From an uncultured Hyphomonadaceae bacterium (GTDB lineage: Bacteria; Pseudomonadota; Alphaproteobacteria; Caulobacterales; Maricaulaceae), in the NCBI GenBank assembly GCA_913058335.1, contig CAJXPX010000009.1, positions 90,415 through 154,414 of the forward strand: DNA of 64,000 bases, in the 5' to 3' direction. This document shows, one piece after another, positions 1 through 9,581 of this stretch; the first letter of the stretch is position 1, and every line of letters begins with the position of its first letter. The notes under the pieces are model-generated. The model saw only the letters and a program-made list of their open reading frames with translations, made no database searches and was not told the origin of the DNA. The position numbers were made by a program, and so were the translations under genes.

Positions 1-1085
1 GAGCCCGGCACGAGCGCGACACCCGTTTCTTCCAATAAGGCTGTGGTAAAATCCGTATCGCAGCTAAGCCGCCCCCCCAAAACATCCCGGCAATCAAAAA
101 AAGCGTAAAAAGCGCCTTCCGGCTCACGACAACTGAGCCCTTCGATAGAATTAATTGCCTTCACTACATCCTTGCGACGGGCGTCATAAGCTTTCCGGGC
201 TTCAACAATAAAGTCTTGCGGTCCGTTCAGAGCTTCCAGCGCAGCCCATTGGGAGATGGATGCCGGATTTGACGTGGTTTGCCCCATATATTTCGCCATT
301 GCTTTGATAAGCCAATCTGGCCCGCCCGCATAGCCAATGCGCCACCCCGTCATCGCATAGGCTTTGGATACCCCGTTCATCGTCAAAACCCGGTCTTTTA
401 AATCCGGAGCAACCGACGCCAATGTCGCAAATTGAAATCCATCATAAACAAGATGCTCATAAATATCGTCACACAGAATAAGAATGTCCGGGTGACGCCG
501 GAGCGTCTCTGCCAGGGCCGCCAAATCATCCCCACTATAAGCCGACCCGGTCGGGTTAGACGGCGAATTCAGCATCAGCCATTTTGTTTTAGGTGTAATG
601 GCAGCCTCCAAAGCCTCCTTTGTCAGTCGAAATCCAGTCGTTACATCGCACGGAACAATAACAGGCTTTGCCCCGAGCAAGCTGACCATGCCGGGATAGG
701 ACACCCAACAAGGTGCCGGGATAATTACCTCGTCGCCGGGGTTTAGGGTCACGGCCAGAGCATTGAAAATAACGGGCTTACCGCCGGGAGAGACATTTAT
801 TTCTGAAGGGGAATAATTTAGTCCGTTTTCACTCTGGAATTTATTAGCAATAGCTTTTTTCAATTCCGGAATTCCGTCCACCGCCGTATAGCGCGTCCTC
901 CCCTCAGCGATTGCCCGGGCCGCGGCCTCTCCAATATGGGCTGGTGTGTCGAAATCCGACTCACCAGCGGACAATCCGATAATATCACGCCCTTGAGCTT
1001 TTAAATCGCGCGCCAATTGCGTCATGGCCATGGTGGCAGACGGCGCGACAGAGAGGATAGATTGAGAAAGTGATTTTTCAGACAC
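1..1085 (-). CDS. aatA: aspartate/aromatic aminotransferase, class I/II (3' end outside window)
   Basis: PLP-dependent transaminase of the AspC/AatA fold-type I group, exchanging amino groups between aspartate (or related amino acids) and 2-oxoglutarate in the cytosol. Reading the reverse strand gives an N-terminus VSEKSLSQSILSVAPSATMA, the NSPSNPTG motif that contacts the substrate carboxylate, and SKAYAMTGWRIGY, whose lysine is the Schiff-base residue. I chose the GTG at 1085 because the protein then has the usual short leader before the first family motif; ATG codons about 18 residues in are the alternative. About 361 codons are visible against roughly 400 in the family, so only the last ~40 residues are cut off by the window edge. 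It stands alone, divergent from the next gene. Confidence 0.93.
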   Translation of the reverse strand, partial: MSEKSLSQSILSVAPSATMAMTQLARDLKAQGRDIIGLSAGESDFDTPAHIGEAAARAIAEGRTRYTAVDGIPELKKAIANKFQSENGLNYSPSEINVSPGGKPVIFNALAVTLNPGDEVIIPAPCWVSYPGMVSLLGAKPVIVPCDVTTGFRLTKEALEAAITPKTKWLMLNSPSNPTGSAYSGDDLAALAETLRRHPDILILCDDIYEHLVYDGFQFATLASVAPDLKDRVLTMNGVSKAYAMTGWRIGYAGGPDWLIKAMAKYMGQTTSNPASISQWAALEALNGPQDFIVEARKAYDARRKDVVKAINSIEGLSCREPEGAFYAFFDCRDVLGGRLSCDTDFTTALLEETGVALVPG

Positions 1086-1369
1086 AGTAAAGGACCTTTT
1101 TTCGGGTTCCCGGTAACTCTAGTCCTAATGAGGCGGTGAGGCTATGGATTACCCCCTCTAGGCCTGAAAGAATCTAGATTTTTTGTAAATCACACGAATT
1201 TAACTCTGTTAGCGAAATAGGCCGGTGTTTATATATAGGTTCTAAACAAGATTTAATCCCTTCCCCGCTTTCCACTGCCCTCTGCCCCTTGGCGCGCGCC
1301 GTGCTTCGTCTTATGGCTAAAGATCAAGGGACTCCGTAATCGGAAGTAGAATCGAGGATTTCAGCGCGG

Positions 1370-3109
1370 GTGAATCACTCCATCACATATGACGCGCGGA
1401 GGTGGGGCGGAGACTTTTCGCCTTATCACGATGACAATGCGATTAGTGACTTCATAGATGATGATGCGTCGCGCCTTACCTCTATTATTGCAACGGTTAT
1501 CGCCGTTCATCTGGCGATGTTTTTTATGCTGTCGCCAAATTTCATTATGCCTGACCTTAAACCGGAAGAACCTGAAGTTCTCCCCGTACAGATTGTTGCT
1601 TTCGATCCGACGCCGCAGCCTGATCCTGAACCCGTGACGGAACCAGACGTCATACAACCTGCTATCCCTGCTCCAGCTGTCGCGCCGCGCACAAAACCTA
1701 CCCCTCCACCGCCCGAGCCAGAACCGGAGCCACAACCCGTGATCGCTCCCCCTCCCCCAGAACCCGAGCCTGAGCCAGAACCAGAGCCTGTGCCGGAACC
1801 AGAGCCTGTGCCGGAACCAGAACCCGAACCGGAAATAGAGCCCGACCCCCAAATCATACCGCCTCCACCGGAAATAATTTCAGAACCCGTCATTGAGCCG
1901 GAACCGGAGACCGAGCCTGAGCCTTTGCCCGTTCCTGAACCTACCCCGGAGCCGGAGCCGGAGCCGGAGCCTGAGCCTGAGCCTGAGCCTGAGCCAATCC
2001 CGGAGCTCCCTGTTTTAGAACCTGAAATTACACCTGAGCCTGTTATAGAGCCAGATCCCGCAATTCAGCCTGACCCTGTCATTGAACCGGAACCGGAGCC
2101 GGAGCCGGAGCCAGATCCCATCCCCGAGCCGGATCCTGTTATCGAGCCGGAACCCCAACCAGAGCCCATAATAGAATCGGAGCCTATACTCCAACCTGAG
2201 CCCGAATTGGAATCTCAACCCTTCCAAACACCGGAGCCGGAAGAGCAGCCCGCCGCGCCCGGCGCAATTATCGAAGAGCCTTTGGAAGACATTCCCCCAA
2301 CGGAAGAGCTCCCCCCTATTGAGACCGAGCCTTTAACTGAGCCGCCTCAAACGCCGCCAACTCCTGACAGTATTGACCCCCCCGATGTGAGCGAACCCGC
2401 GCCAACCAATCCCGATGTCATTTCCACGGCACCATCAGTTCTCGCCTCTCCTGACGCCCCGACAACGCAGAGCGAGGCCGACAGAGCTGTCCCGCAATCA
2501 CAATCCGACCCGCTGGGCGATTTGTTAAGGCGTCCTGTTGGTCTGCCCCCTTCCACGCCAGGCGCAGGCGGTTCAACGATATCCGGACCGCAAACAGGCG
2601 GCGGAAATGAAGGGGTTCCAAGCGGCGGCACGCGGCGCGCAAACACACGCGGCGCAAACGGCTGGACTCTGTCACCAAGCCGGAGTCCGGGCACAGGTTA
2701 TGATGGTATCAATTTGGATATTCGCTGTCGCGAAGCAAATCGCACTCATGAAAACTGTCCGGAATATTTAAAAAAGTTTCAAGGCAGAGATGCTTCCGGC
2801 TGGGAAAGCTTTAACGGAAGAGCCGGAACGGGAACGGACAGCCGTCAACGTCAGCAAGCTCCTGCCTCCCGGCGTTCTTTGGGACTGCCTATTGGAGATA
2901 ATTCGGTGAATGCGGGCGGGCCGTCTTCTACAATTTTCACGGATGCCCCCGAAGTCAGCTTTGACCGAGAGTTTCTGAATAAGCCAATCGTTATTGAAGA
3001 AGACAAGGGGCGGTTGCGCGACTTACTGAAACAACCTGATGACACTCCGGATCTGCCGGACTGGATGCAACCGGAAACGCTGCCACAACCTGAACCGGAA
3101 CCAGAGTGA
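1370..3109 (+). CDS. Pro/Glu-repeat membrane-anchored protein, TonB-like without a TonB C-terminal domain
   Basis: A 579-residue protein with a short cytoplasmic N-terminus, one predicted transmembrane helix (about residues 36-54, [19 protein letters not shown]) and then a very long Pro/Glu-rich stretch (about 60-340) built from EPEP, EPDP and EPQP units. This is the topology of an inner-membrane protein whose stiff rod crosses the periplasm, as in TonB. A Gly/Ser/Arg-rich linker follows, then a small patch near residues 450-470 with two cysteines ([18 protein letters not shown]). The usual TonB CTD is not recognisable. The GTG at 1370 is the start and gives the positively spaced N-terminus before the helix. 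No exbB/exbD lies nearby. Role unknown; envelope-spanning or energy-transducing function is inference from architecture. Confidence 0.75.
   Translation: MNHSITYDARRWGGDFSPYHDDNAISDFIDDDASRLTSIIATVIAVHLAMFFMLSPNFIMPDLKPEEPEVLPVQIVAFDPTPQPDPEPVTEPDVIQPAIPAPAVAPRTKPTPPPPEPEPEPQPVIAPPPPEPEPEPEPEPVPEPEPVPEPEPEPEIEPDPQIIPPPPEIISEPVIEPEPETEPEPLPVPEPTPEPEPEPEPEPEPEPEPIPELPVLEPEITPEPVIEPDPAIQPDPVIEPEPEPEPEPDPIPEPDPVIEPEPQPEPIIESEPILQPEPELESQPFQTPEPEEQPAAPGAIIEEPLEDIPPTEELPPIETEPLTEPPQTPPTPDSIDPPDVSEPAPTNPDVISTAPSVLASPDAPTTQSEADRAVPQSQSDPLGDLLRRPVGLPPSTPGAGGSTISGPQTGGGNEGVPSGGTRRANTRGANGWTLSPSRSPGTGYDGINLDIRCREANRTHENCPEYLKKFQGRDASGWESFNGRAGTGTDSRQRQQAPASRRSLGLPIGDNSVNAGGPSSTIFTDAPEVSFDREFLNKPIVIEEDKGRLRDLLKQPDDTPDLPDWMQPETLPQPEPEPE
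1948..1995 (+). repeat. in-frame hexanucleotide repeat inside the Pro/Glu gene
   Basis: Eight tandem 6-bp units of the form GAGCCG or GAGCCT, each coding Glu-Pro. Shorter runs of the same units lie from about 1760 to 1830 and 2085 to 2120. Because the unit is a multiple of three, slippage would change rod length without breaking the frame. Confidence 0.85.
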
Positions 3110-3131
3110 GTCCTGTATATTCCTTGTTTGC

Positions 3132-3659
3132 TTAGACTTGAGTTTTCAGACGGTCTAAAGCGTCTTCAAGACTTCTCCCGATCTGCGGCTTCATAATGCT
3201 GCCTCTTAACCTGTGAATGTAAGGGAAACCGGGCTGGGGAATTTCCCTTTTAGAAAGCACTGTCACGGTTTGATCTGGATTTCTAAAGATTGCATGAGTG
3301 GTGGTTGATTCCTCGCCATTAACGGTCACTTTAAGCTGCACAAATTCGGGAGCCGCTTCTTGGACAATTTCGCGGCTTCCCAGCTCAAACCCTTCTGGGC
3401 CGTCTTGCCAGGCTTGGTTCTGGCCCAATCCGGATTCGGCCCCGCCCGTCAAAACCGGAGTCTCTTCCAACTCAGCATCGAGGGCTGCCCAGGGTCGATA
3501 CTGTCTTAAATCATTTAAATATGGGAAAATATCCTCTTCATGCGCTCTGATAATGGTAGACCGCTCGATTTCGAGCGTTGCTGGCATGTAAAATCCCACC
3601 GCGCAGGCGGCAATGAATAGGCCGAATACACAGAAAATTAATCCCAAAAATAGTTTCAC
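3132..3659 (-). CDS. SRPBCC (START/polyketide-cyclase-like) family protein
   Basis: A 175-residue protein with an N-terminal membrane helix (residues about 2-24) followed by a SRPBCC helix-grip domain: the stretch ERSTIIRAHEEDIFPYLNDLRQYRPW is the typical first strand and helix that opens the hydrophobic ligand cavity. Members bind lipids or other hydrophobic ligands, but the ligand cannot be deduced here. The start is a GTG at 3659, preceded by AAAGGG at good spacing. It converges on the Pro/Glu-rich gene with only 22 bp between stops, so the two probably share a terminator region. Function beyond ligand binding is unknown. Confidence 0.75.
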   Translation of the reverse strand: MKLFLGLIFCVFGLFIAACAVGFYMPATLEIERSTIIRAHEEDIFPYLNDLRQYRPWAALDAELEETPVLTGGAESGLGQNQAWQDGPEGFELGSREIVQEAAPEFVQLKVTVNGEESTTTHAIFRNPDQTVTVLSKREIPQPGFPYIHRLRGSIMKPQIGRSLEDALDRLKTQV

Positions 3660-3799
3660 AATAATCCCTTTGAATATGAAGAGTGTAATTGAACCGTCCC
3701 TGACAATCCAGCCCTACAAATTTCAGTGAGACATCTGTCTCGTCCTTGCAGAGGTTAGTTTACAAGCGCATAGTTGAGACCATTCACCAGGAGCGAACC

Positions 3800-5347
3800 A
3801 TGTCGTTTTTCATTCCGCAATTATTTGCGCAAATAGGCCCTGATGGGACAACAATGGAAGAAGTGACGACCTTCGCTTCGAGAGGACTTAACCTTTTAGG
3901 TTCCCTCTTCCTTTTTGTCATTGGCGTAATCGTGATCGCTGTGGTGGTAATGTTCATCATAGATATTACCCAAACCTCCAATGCAGTTCGTCGGAATTAC
4001 CCCGTCATGGGACGGTTCAGAAAAGTTTTTTCACGCCTCGGAGAGTTTTTCAGGCAGTACTTTTTTGCTCAGGACCGCGAAGAAATGCCATTTAACCGCG
4101 CTGAACGGGATTGGGTAAATGAAGTATGCGACGTCGGCAAGGATGTGGTTCCATTTGGCTCGACCAAGGTTCTAACTCCCGGCACACCAATTTTTGCCAA
4201 TGGTTTATTCCCGCGTCTTGATGATGAACACGAAACCCTGCCGCCTTTCATCATCGGGCAAAACACTCCTCACCCATACGCCCCTAAAAGCTATTTCAAC
4301 ATTTCCGGAATGAGTTATGGGAGCCTTTCAAAACCGGCTATCCAAGCGCTTTCACACGGGGCCAGCATGGCCGGTTGCTGGCTTAATACAGGTGAAGGCG
4401 GTATCTCCCGATTCCACTTGGAAGGAGAATGCGATATAGTCTATCAGCTCGGCACGGCGAAATTCGGGGCCCGCAATGACGATGCTACCCTTAACGAAGA
4501 CAAACTTCGCAGGATTTGTGAAAACCATCATGTTCGGATGATAGAAATAAAATTATCCCAAGGCGCGAAGCCTGGGAAAGGCGGAATTTTGCCTGCCGAA
4601 AAAGTAACGCAGGAAATCGCAGAAATACGCGGCATTCCCGAAGGCGTTGCCGCTATCTCACCCAATCGCCATGTCGATGCCTCTAACTCTGAAGAACTGC
4701 TCGACTTAATAGATCAAGTCAGGCGCGTCTCTGAAAGGCCTACAGGCCTTAAATTATGCATAGGGAATCCGGCACCTATCATAGACTTTCTTGAGGCCAT
4801 TAAGGCACGCGGAAAAGAAAGCGCCCCCGACTATATTGCGGTAGATGGCGGCGACGGCGGAACAGGCGCAGCTCCCCTTCCTCTCATTGACAATACAGGT
4901 TTGACAGTTCGTGAATCCTTACCGCTAATGGATGATCTTTTACGCGAATATGGTCTCCGGGACCGGGTTGCCCTCATCGCCAGCGGTAAGTTAATTACAT
5001 CCGCGGATGTGGCATGGGCTTTTTGTGCCGGAGCCGACTTAGTCAATGCAGCTCGAGGCTTTATGTTTTCACTTGGCTGTATTCAAGCGCTGAAATGCGA
5101 CAAAAATACCTGCCCCACAGGCGTCACCACGCATAACCACCGCCTCCAACGCGGACTAAATCCCACCAATAAAGCGGTGCGCGTAAAGAACTATGTTCAG
5201 AGCATTCAGAAAGAAGTCGAAATGATTGCCCATGCCTGCGGGGTCGAAGGACCGCGTGAACTGACCCGGGAGCACTTGATGATTATTCAATCTTCGGGAC
5301 GCAGCAAACCTTTCAAACAAGTCTGGGATCGATCTAGGTATAATTGA
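3800..5347 (+). CDS. membrane-anchored FMN-binding glutamate synthase-domain protein
   Basis: A 515-residue protein with one N-terminal transmembrane helix (about residues 28-50) followed by the FMN-binding, TIM-barrel central domain of glutamate synthase. Motifs visible: YFNISGMSYGSLSKPAIQALS, GEGGIS, the KPGKGG loop, DGGDGGTGAAP, and CDKNTCPTGVTTH, which belongs to the iron-sulfur/FMN region. It lacks the glutaminase domain of GltB, so it is not an assimilatory GOGAT by itself; stand-alone proteins of this type are common and their substrate is generally not established. I chose the ATG at 3800 over an upstream TTG at 3746 because CAGGAG sits 7 bp before it. No GltD partner is nearby. Confidence 0.85.
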   Translation: MSFFIPQLFAQIGPDGTTMEEVTTFASRGLNLLGSLFLFVIGVIVIAVVVMFIIDITQTSNAVRRNYPVMGRFRKVFSRLGEFFRQYFFAQDREEMPFNRAERDWVNEVCDVGKDVVPFGSTKVLTPGTPIFANGLFPRLDDEHETLPPFIIGQNTPHPYAPKSYFNISGMSYGSLSKPAIQALSHGASMAGCWLNTGEGGISRFHLEGECDIVYQLGTAKFGARNDDATLNEDKLRRICENHHVRMIEIKLSQGAKPGKGGILPAEKVTQEIAEIRGIPEGVAAISPNRHVDASNSEELLDLIDQVRRVSERPTGLKLCIGNPAPIIDFLEAIKARGKESAPDYIAVDGGDGGTGAAPLPLIDNTGLTVRESLPLMDDLLREYGLRDRVALIASGKLITSADVAWAFCAGADLVNAARGFMFSLGCIQALKCDKNTCPTGVTTHNHRLQRGLNPTNKAVRVKNYVQSIQKEVEMIAHACGVEGPRELTREHLMIIQSSGRSKPFKQVWDRSRYN

Positions 5348-5455
5348 TTTCAGCCTAACGTCAGATTTGAAGGCGAGTTTCAACTTATTGTGAAGCCCTT
5401 TTCCTTCTGATGGTGTCTTCCCATATTGGACAGGTATTTAAATGAGAGAAATTTT

Positions 5456-6298
5456 ATGACTGACAGCACAGAATATACCCCTCCAAAAGTCTGGAATTGG
5501 GACAAAGAGTCTGGCGGAAAATTTGCGAATATCAATCGCCCCATTGCCGGGCCGACCCATGAAAAAACGCTGGAAATCGGAGAACACCCTTTTCAGCTTT
5601 ACTCTCTCGCGACCCCTAACGGACAAAAAGTCACAATCATGCTGGAGGAGCTTTTAGCAGCCGGCCATAAAGGCGCAGAATATGACGCTTGGTTGATAGA
5701 TATTCGTGAAGGAGATCAATTCGGCAGCGGCTTTGTGGATATAAATCCAAACTCCAAAATCCCGGCTTTGATGGATCACAGCGTTTCCCCGCCTCAGCGC
5801 TTATTTGAATCCGGCTCTATGCTCCTTTATTTGGCTGAAAAGTTTGGCGCCTTTCTTTCCAAAGACCCTGCGGCGCGGACCGAAGCCATTTCATGGCTTT
5901 TCTGGCAGATGGGGAGCGCGCCTTATCTTGGCGGCGGATTTGGGCATTTCTATACTTATGCACCGGTTAAAATTGAATACGCCATCGACCGTTTCACTAT
6001 GGAAGCAAAGCGCCAGTTGGACGTTTTAAACCGTCGTCTGGCCGACAATGAATATTTGGCAGGAGATGAATACTCCATAGCGGATATGGCCGTCTGGCCT
6101 TGGTATGGCGGTGTAGCCGTAGGAAATGTGTATGACGCGGAAGAGTTTCTCCAGACTCATGAGTACGAACATGTCCTTCGCTGGGCTAAACAGATTGCTA
6201 AGCGAGACGCCGTGCAACGGGGCCGGCGCGTGAATCGCACATGGGGTGAAGAATCAGACCAAGTCAAAGAACGCCACAGCGCATCCGATCTCGACTAA
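5456..6298 (+). CDS. yghU: glutathione S-transferase, YghU type (disulfide-bond reductase)
   Basis: A 280-residue cytosolic GST closely matching the YghU/Nu-class layout: an N-terminal extension (KVWNWDKESGGKFANINRPIAG), a thioredoxin-like domain (HPFQLYSLATPNGQKVTIMLEEL) in which the catalytic Asn-Gly/Thr region replaces a Ser/Cys, and an all-helical C-terminal domain. The family reduces small disulfides using two bound glutathiones. Length agrees with E. coli YghU (288). The ATG at 5456 is taken as the start rather than a TTG ten codons upstream, because GAGAGA precedes it and the extension then matches the family. A bidirectional terminator follows. Confidence 0.9.
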   Translation: MTDSTEYTPPKVWNWDKESGGKFANINRPIAGPTHEKTLEIGEHPFQLYSLATPNGQKVTIMLEELLAAGHKGAEYDAWLIDIREGDQFGSGFVDINPNSKIPALMDHSVSPPQRLFESGSMLLYLAEKFGAFLSKDPAARTEAISWLFWQMGSAPYLGGGFGHFYTYAPVKIEYAIDRFTMEAKRQLDVLNRRLADNEYLAGDEYSIADMAVWPWYGGVAVGNVYDAEEFLQTHEYEHVLRWAKQIAKRDAVQRGRRVNRTWGEESDQVKERHSASDLD

Positions 6299-6314
6299 CC
6301 TCTATAGTTAGAAA

Positions 6315-6339
6315 AAAGGCGGCTCTGGGAGCCGCCTTT
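6315..6339. terminator. bidirectional intrinsic terminator between yghU and yebC
   Basis: Perfect 11-bp stem AAAGGCGGCTC / GAGCCGCCTTT with a 3-nt TGG loop, A-rich on the left and T-rich on the right, between convergent genes. Confidence 0.88.
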
Positions 6340-6361
6340 ATAATTCTTGATTTACGGAAAT

Positions 6362-7141
6362 TTATTCTTCGTCCGGAATAGTCGCCATAGCTTCTTCGGT
6401 CATATCAAAACTGTGAAAGACGGATGAAACATCATCCACGTCTTCAAGGGCGTCATTCAGGCGCATAACGGCTGCAGCCTGCTCTGGATTATCAATTTCG
6501 TTTTGGGCTTTCCAGACTAGGTTGACAGATTTAGCTTCACCGAATTTCTTTTCCAGCTCTCCTGCGACGGGGCCAAGATCATCCCGCGCTGTCCAGATCG
6601 TGTGAACTGGCTCATACTCGTCCCACTGATCATTGGCTTCATCATCCGTTTCGACATCCTCAGCGCCGGCCTCAATCGCTGCTTCCATCATCTCGTCTTC
6701 GCTTGTGACAGCAAGGGGGTATTCAATTTTGCCCCACTGATCGAACATGAAAGTCACCGAACCGGTTTCGCCTAATGCGCCGCCATTTTTGGAAAACGCC
6801 GTCCGCACAGCCATTGCGGCGCGGTTTTTATTGTCCGTGCTCGCTTCGACAATAAATCCAATTCCCCCAGGACCAAAGCCTTCATAGCGAATTTCCTCGT
6901 AATCGTCGCCCTCTCCTCCGGCACCTTTTTGAACGGCCCGGGTAATGTTGTCTTTTGGCATAGACTGGCCTTTGGCGTTGGCAATTGCCAAACGAAGGCG
7001 CGGGTTCATATCGGGGTCTTCACCGCCCATTTTTGCCGCAATGGTGATGTCTTTTGATAATTTTGAGAAAAGCTTGGAGCGCAATTTATCCTGACGACCT
7101 TTGCGGTGCTGGATATTGGCCCATTTGGAATGACCTGCCAT
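6362..7141 (-). CDS. yebC: YebC/PmpR family translation/transcription factor
   Basis: A 259-residue YebC-family protein. The N-terminus MAGHSKWANIQHRKGRQD is the family signature, followed by the KGAGG(E) and YEGFGPGG motifs. Members are described as transcriptional regulators (PmpR) and, more recently, as factors that relieve ribosome stalling (TACO1/YebC2); the sequence does not choose between these. ATG at 7141 has AAGGA seven bases upstream. In many bacteria yebC lies beside ruvC, which is not seen here. The C-terminus is acidic and ends in DEE. Confidence 0.93.
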   Translation of the reverse strand: MAGHSKWANIQHRKGRQDKLRSKLFSKLSKDITIAAKMGGEDPDMNPRLRLAIANAKGQSMPKDNITRAVQKGAGGEGDDYEEIRYEGFGPGGIGFIVEASTDNKNRAAMAVRTAFSKNGGALGETGSVTFMFDQWGKIEYPLAVTSEDEMMEAAIEAGAEDVETDDEANDQWDEYEPVHTIWTARDDLGPVAGELEKKFGEAKSVNLVWKAQNEIDNPEQAAAVMRLNDALEDVDDVSSVFHSFDMTEEAMATIPDEE

Positions 7142-7444
7142 GGCGAGTCCTTATAGTAGTAAATCGAAAATTTGAGGCGTTCTAAGGGATAGGAGGAAGG
7201 GGAGCAAGAGCGATAAGCCGTATTGCACTCCGCGGCTCCGTCAAAACCGATCAAGATTGGCTATGGACAGATGATGAAAAAGACTTCGCGCCGCCTTATT
7301 TTTCATCGTTTTTGCTAAACAGGGCCGTCAGATCAACTCGCCTTATGTGATTAACCGATTGGCTTGTTCGCCGTCTTTCGATTGAAACCAATTGCTGATA
7401 GTAAGTGTTTTGCATTTATCGTCTTCGAACTGTCGGAACACATC

Positions 7445-8839
7445 TTGACCCAGCCGGACCCTGCCAAAAGCAGATTGATCGCCATTTCTAACCGCACCGC
7501 TTTTGGATCAGAATCTAAAGCTGGGGGGTTAGCTGTGGCCGTATGGGACGCCCTGAATTCTTCTAATGGGCTATGGATGGGGTGGAGCGGAAAAATTTAT
7601 GATTTCCCAAGTAACCGCTTTGCAGAAACTGAACAGGACGGCGTCAGTTTTGCGCTGTGTAATTACACTAAAACAGAATATGAAGATTTTTATCTCGGCT
7701 ATTCTAACAGTGTCTTATGGCCGGTTTTTCATGGCCGCGTCGATTTGGCGAAGTTTGACGATAATAACTTCAAAACCTATGTCGATATAAATAAACGTTT
7801 CGCTGAAAACACTGTGGAGATGGCCGCAGCCAACGACATTGTCTGGGTGCATGATTATCATTTCCTCTTGGTCGCAAAATTTTTGCGAGAAATGGGCTCC
7901 TCCTTACCTTGCGGATTTTTTCTACATATCCCTTTCCCTAGTCCGGATGCGTTTCGCTCCATCCCCGATCACAAACACCTTATAGAAGGTCTGATTTCCT
8001 ATGATGTTATCGGACTTCAGGGGAAACGCGACGTTTCAAATCTAAAAATGTATTTGCAACAGGAAATGGATGCCAAGGAGGTGAGCGACACCGTGATGCG
8101 GGTAAATGGGCGCGAGGTAAGTCTTCTTCACTGTCCTATAGGTATAGACGTTACCTCTTTTGCGAAGGCGGCAAAGAATGAAACCGCTCGAAAAGCTTTA
8201 ACCCGTCTCTCAAGTTTTCAACGCAATCGAAGCCTGGTTCTGGGCGTTGACCGTATGGATTATTCTAAGGGCCTGCCGCAACGGTTTGAGGGGATGGCAA
8301 AATTCTTTGATGATTATCCTGAACAACATGGCAAGGTTTCTTTCACTCAGGTCGCGCCGCCGTCTCGGGAAATGGTGGATGAATATATGCATTTGCGGGA
8401 AAGGCTCGACGCGCTGGCCGGACGTATTAACGGCGATTACGGTGACCTTGACTGGATTCCCATTCGTTATCTGGCGCGGGGATATACCCGCGAAGAAGTG
8501 GCCGGACTTTTTCGTCTCGCCGAAGTGTGCTTGGTCACGCCTTTGCAAGACGGGATGAACCTTGTCGCCAAAGAATTTATCGCCACTCAGGATCCGGAAG
8601 ATCCCGGCGTTTTGGTTCTGTCGAAATTTGCCGGCGCGGCAGAACAGATGAAAGATGCCTTATTAGTTAATCCCCACAGCCCGACAGAAATCTCAAATGC
8701 CGTTGCCAAAGCCCTCGCCATGCCCCTGGAAGAACGTAAGAAACGCTGGCGATCCCTTTTTGACGGAATAATGTCCGAAGATATTGTCTGGTGGCGCGAG
8801 CGATTCCTAGCCGCCTTAAACGCTGTTTCTGCTAAATAG
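7445..8839 (+). CDS. otsA: trehalose-6-phosphate synthase
   Basis: GT20 glycosyltransferase that joins UDP-glucose and glucose-6-phosphate to trehalose-6-phosphate. Landmarks: RLIAISNRTAF at the start, the KAGGLAVA loop, WVHDYHFLLVAKFLR, GFFLHIPFPSPDAF, VDRMDYSKGLPQRF and DGMNLVAKEF, which bind the sugar phosphate and nucleotide sugar. I place the start at TTG 7445, with GGAA six bases upstream; this gives 464 residues, like E. coli OtsA (474). Starts further upstream add a non-conserved leader. otsB begins 4 bp after its stop, so the two are surely co-transcribed. Confidence 0.93.
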   Translation: MTQPDPAKSRLIAISNRTAFGSESKAGGLAVAVWDALNSSNGLWMGWSGKIYDFPSNRFAETEQDGVSFALCNYTKTEYEDFYLGYSNSVLWPVFHGRVDLAKFDDNNFKTYVDINKRFAENTVEMAAANDIVWVHDYHFLLVAKFLREMGSSLPCGFFLHIPFPSPDAFRSIPDHKHLIEGLISYDVIGLQGKRDVSNLKMYLQQEMDAKEVSDTVMRVNGREVSLLHCPIGIDVTSFAKAAKNETARKALTRLSSFQRNRSLVLGVDRMDYSKGLPQRFEGMAKFFDDYPEQHGKVSFTQVAPPSREMVDEYMHLRERLDALAGRINGDYGDLDWIPIRYLARGYTREEVAGLFRLAEVCLVTPLQDGMNLVAKEFIATQDPEDPGVLVLSKFAGAAEQMKDALLVNPHSPTEISNAVAKALAMPLEERKKRWRSLFDGIMSEDIVWWRERFLAALNAVSAK

Positions 8840-8843
8840 TTGG

Positions 8844-9581
8844 ATGCCGCCTTTTATGACATTCCCTGCTCCGCTCTCTTTAAAAGACGCCTTGTTTCTC
8901 GATTTTGATGGAACGCTTGCGCCAATTCAGGAAGACGCCAGTAAGGTCGTCCTGCCCGAAGGCGGCGGAGATTTGATCCTAGAGTTGTCAAAAAAACTGG
9001 ACGGCGCCGTCGCTCTGATCTCCGGCAGGGGATTACAAGATCTTTCCATGCGTGTCCCCAACGCGATCTGGAGATACGGTAATCATGGTCTTTTCTCTGC
9101 CGGGCCTGGGGAAACCGCCCAAGCCCCCGCCACCTTTTTGGCGGATGATTTCAGACGCAGCCTCGCCGCGCTGACGGTTCCTCTCAAAGGCGTTGAATTA
9201 GAAGAAAAAGGCCCGGTCGTTGCTATCCATTACAGAAAAGCCCCCGATGCCGAGACAGTTTTAAGAGAACATCTTCCGTCTCTCACCGCAAAGTTTCCCA
9301 ACTATAATCTGCAAGAAGGAAAATGTATCTTTGAGATTAAACCCAAAGACGCCAATAAAGGCGAATGTGTCAGGCGGGTTATGGACGAGACGCCGTTTAA
9401 AGGACGCCGTCCAGTCATGATCGGAGATGATACGACCGATGAGGACGCTTTCAGGGTTGTAAACAATCTGGGCGGACTATCAATAAAAGTCGGGGAAGAA
9501 AAATCCATAGCGCAATACCGACTGCCGGATGTGGCCGCCGTCCATAAATATTTGAAAGAGTTTCATGACAAACACAACTAG
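8844..9581 (+). CDS. otsB: trehalose-6-phosphate phosphatase
   Basis: A 245-residue HAD-superfamily phosphatase that removes phosphate from the OtsA product to give trehalose. HAD motif I is LDFDGTLAPIQ near residue 20, whose first Asp is the nucleophile; motif II is ALISGR; motif IV is MIGDDTTDEDAF near 190. Length is normal for bacterial OtsB. Its 3' end overlaps the next gene by 17 bp, indicating translational coupling within the otsA-otsB-GH15 operon. Confidence 0.93.
   Translation: MPPFMTFPAPLSLKDALFLDFDGTLAPIQEDASKVVLPEGGGDLILELSKKLDGAVALISGRGLQDLSMRVPNAIWRYGNHGLFSAGPGETAQAPATFLADDFRRSLAALTVPLKGVELEEKGPVVAIHYRKAPDAETVLREHLPSLTAKFPNYNLQEGKCIFEIKPKDANKGECVRRVMDETPFKGRRPVMIGDDTTDEDAFRVVNNLGGLSIKVGEEKSIAQYRLPDVAAVHKYLKEFHDKHN

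Noticed and set aside
1361..1852. Reverse-strand frames rich in Gly/Trp/Arg opposite the Pro/Glu gene
   Set aside because: They are the mirror of the Glu-Pro repeats; codon periodicity fits the forward gene only.
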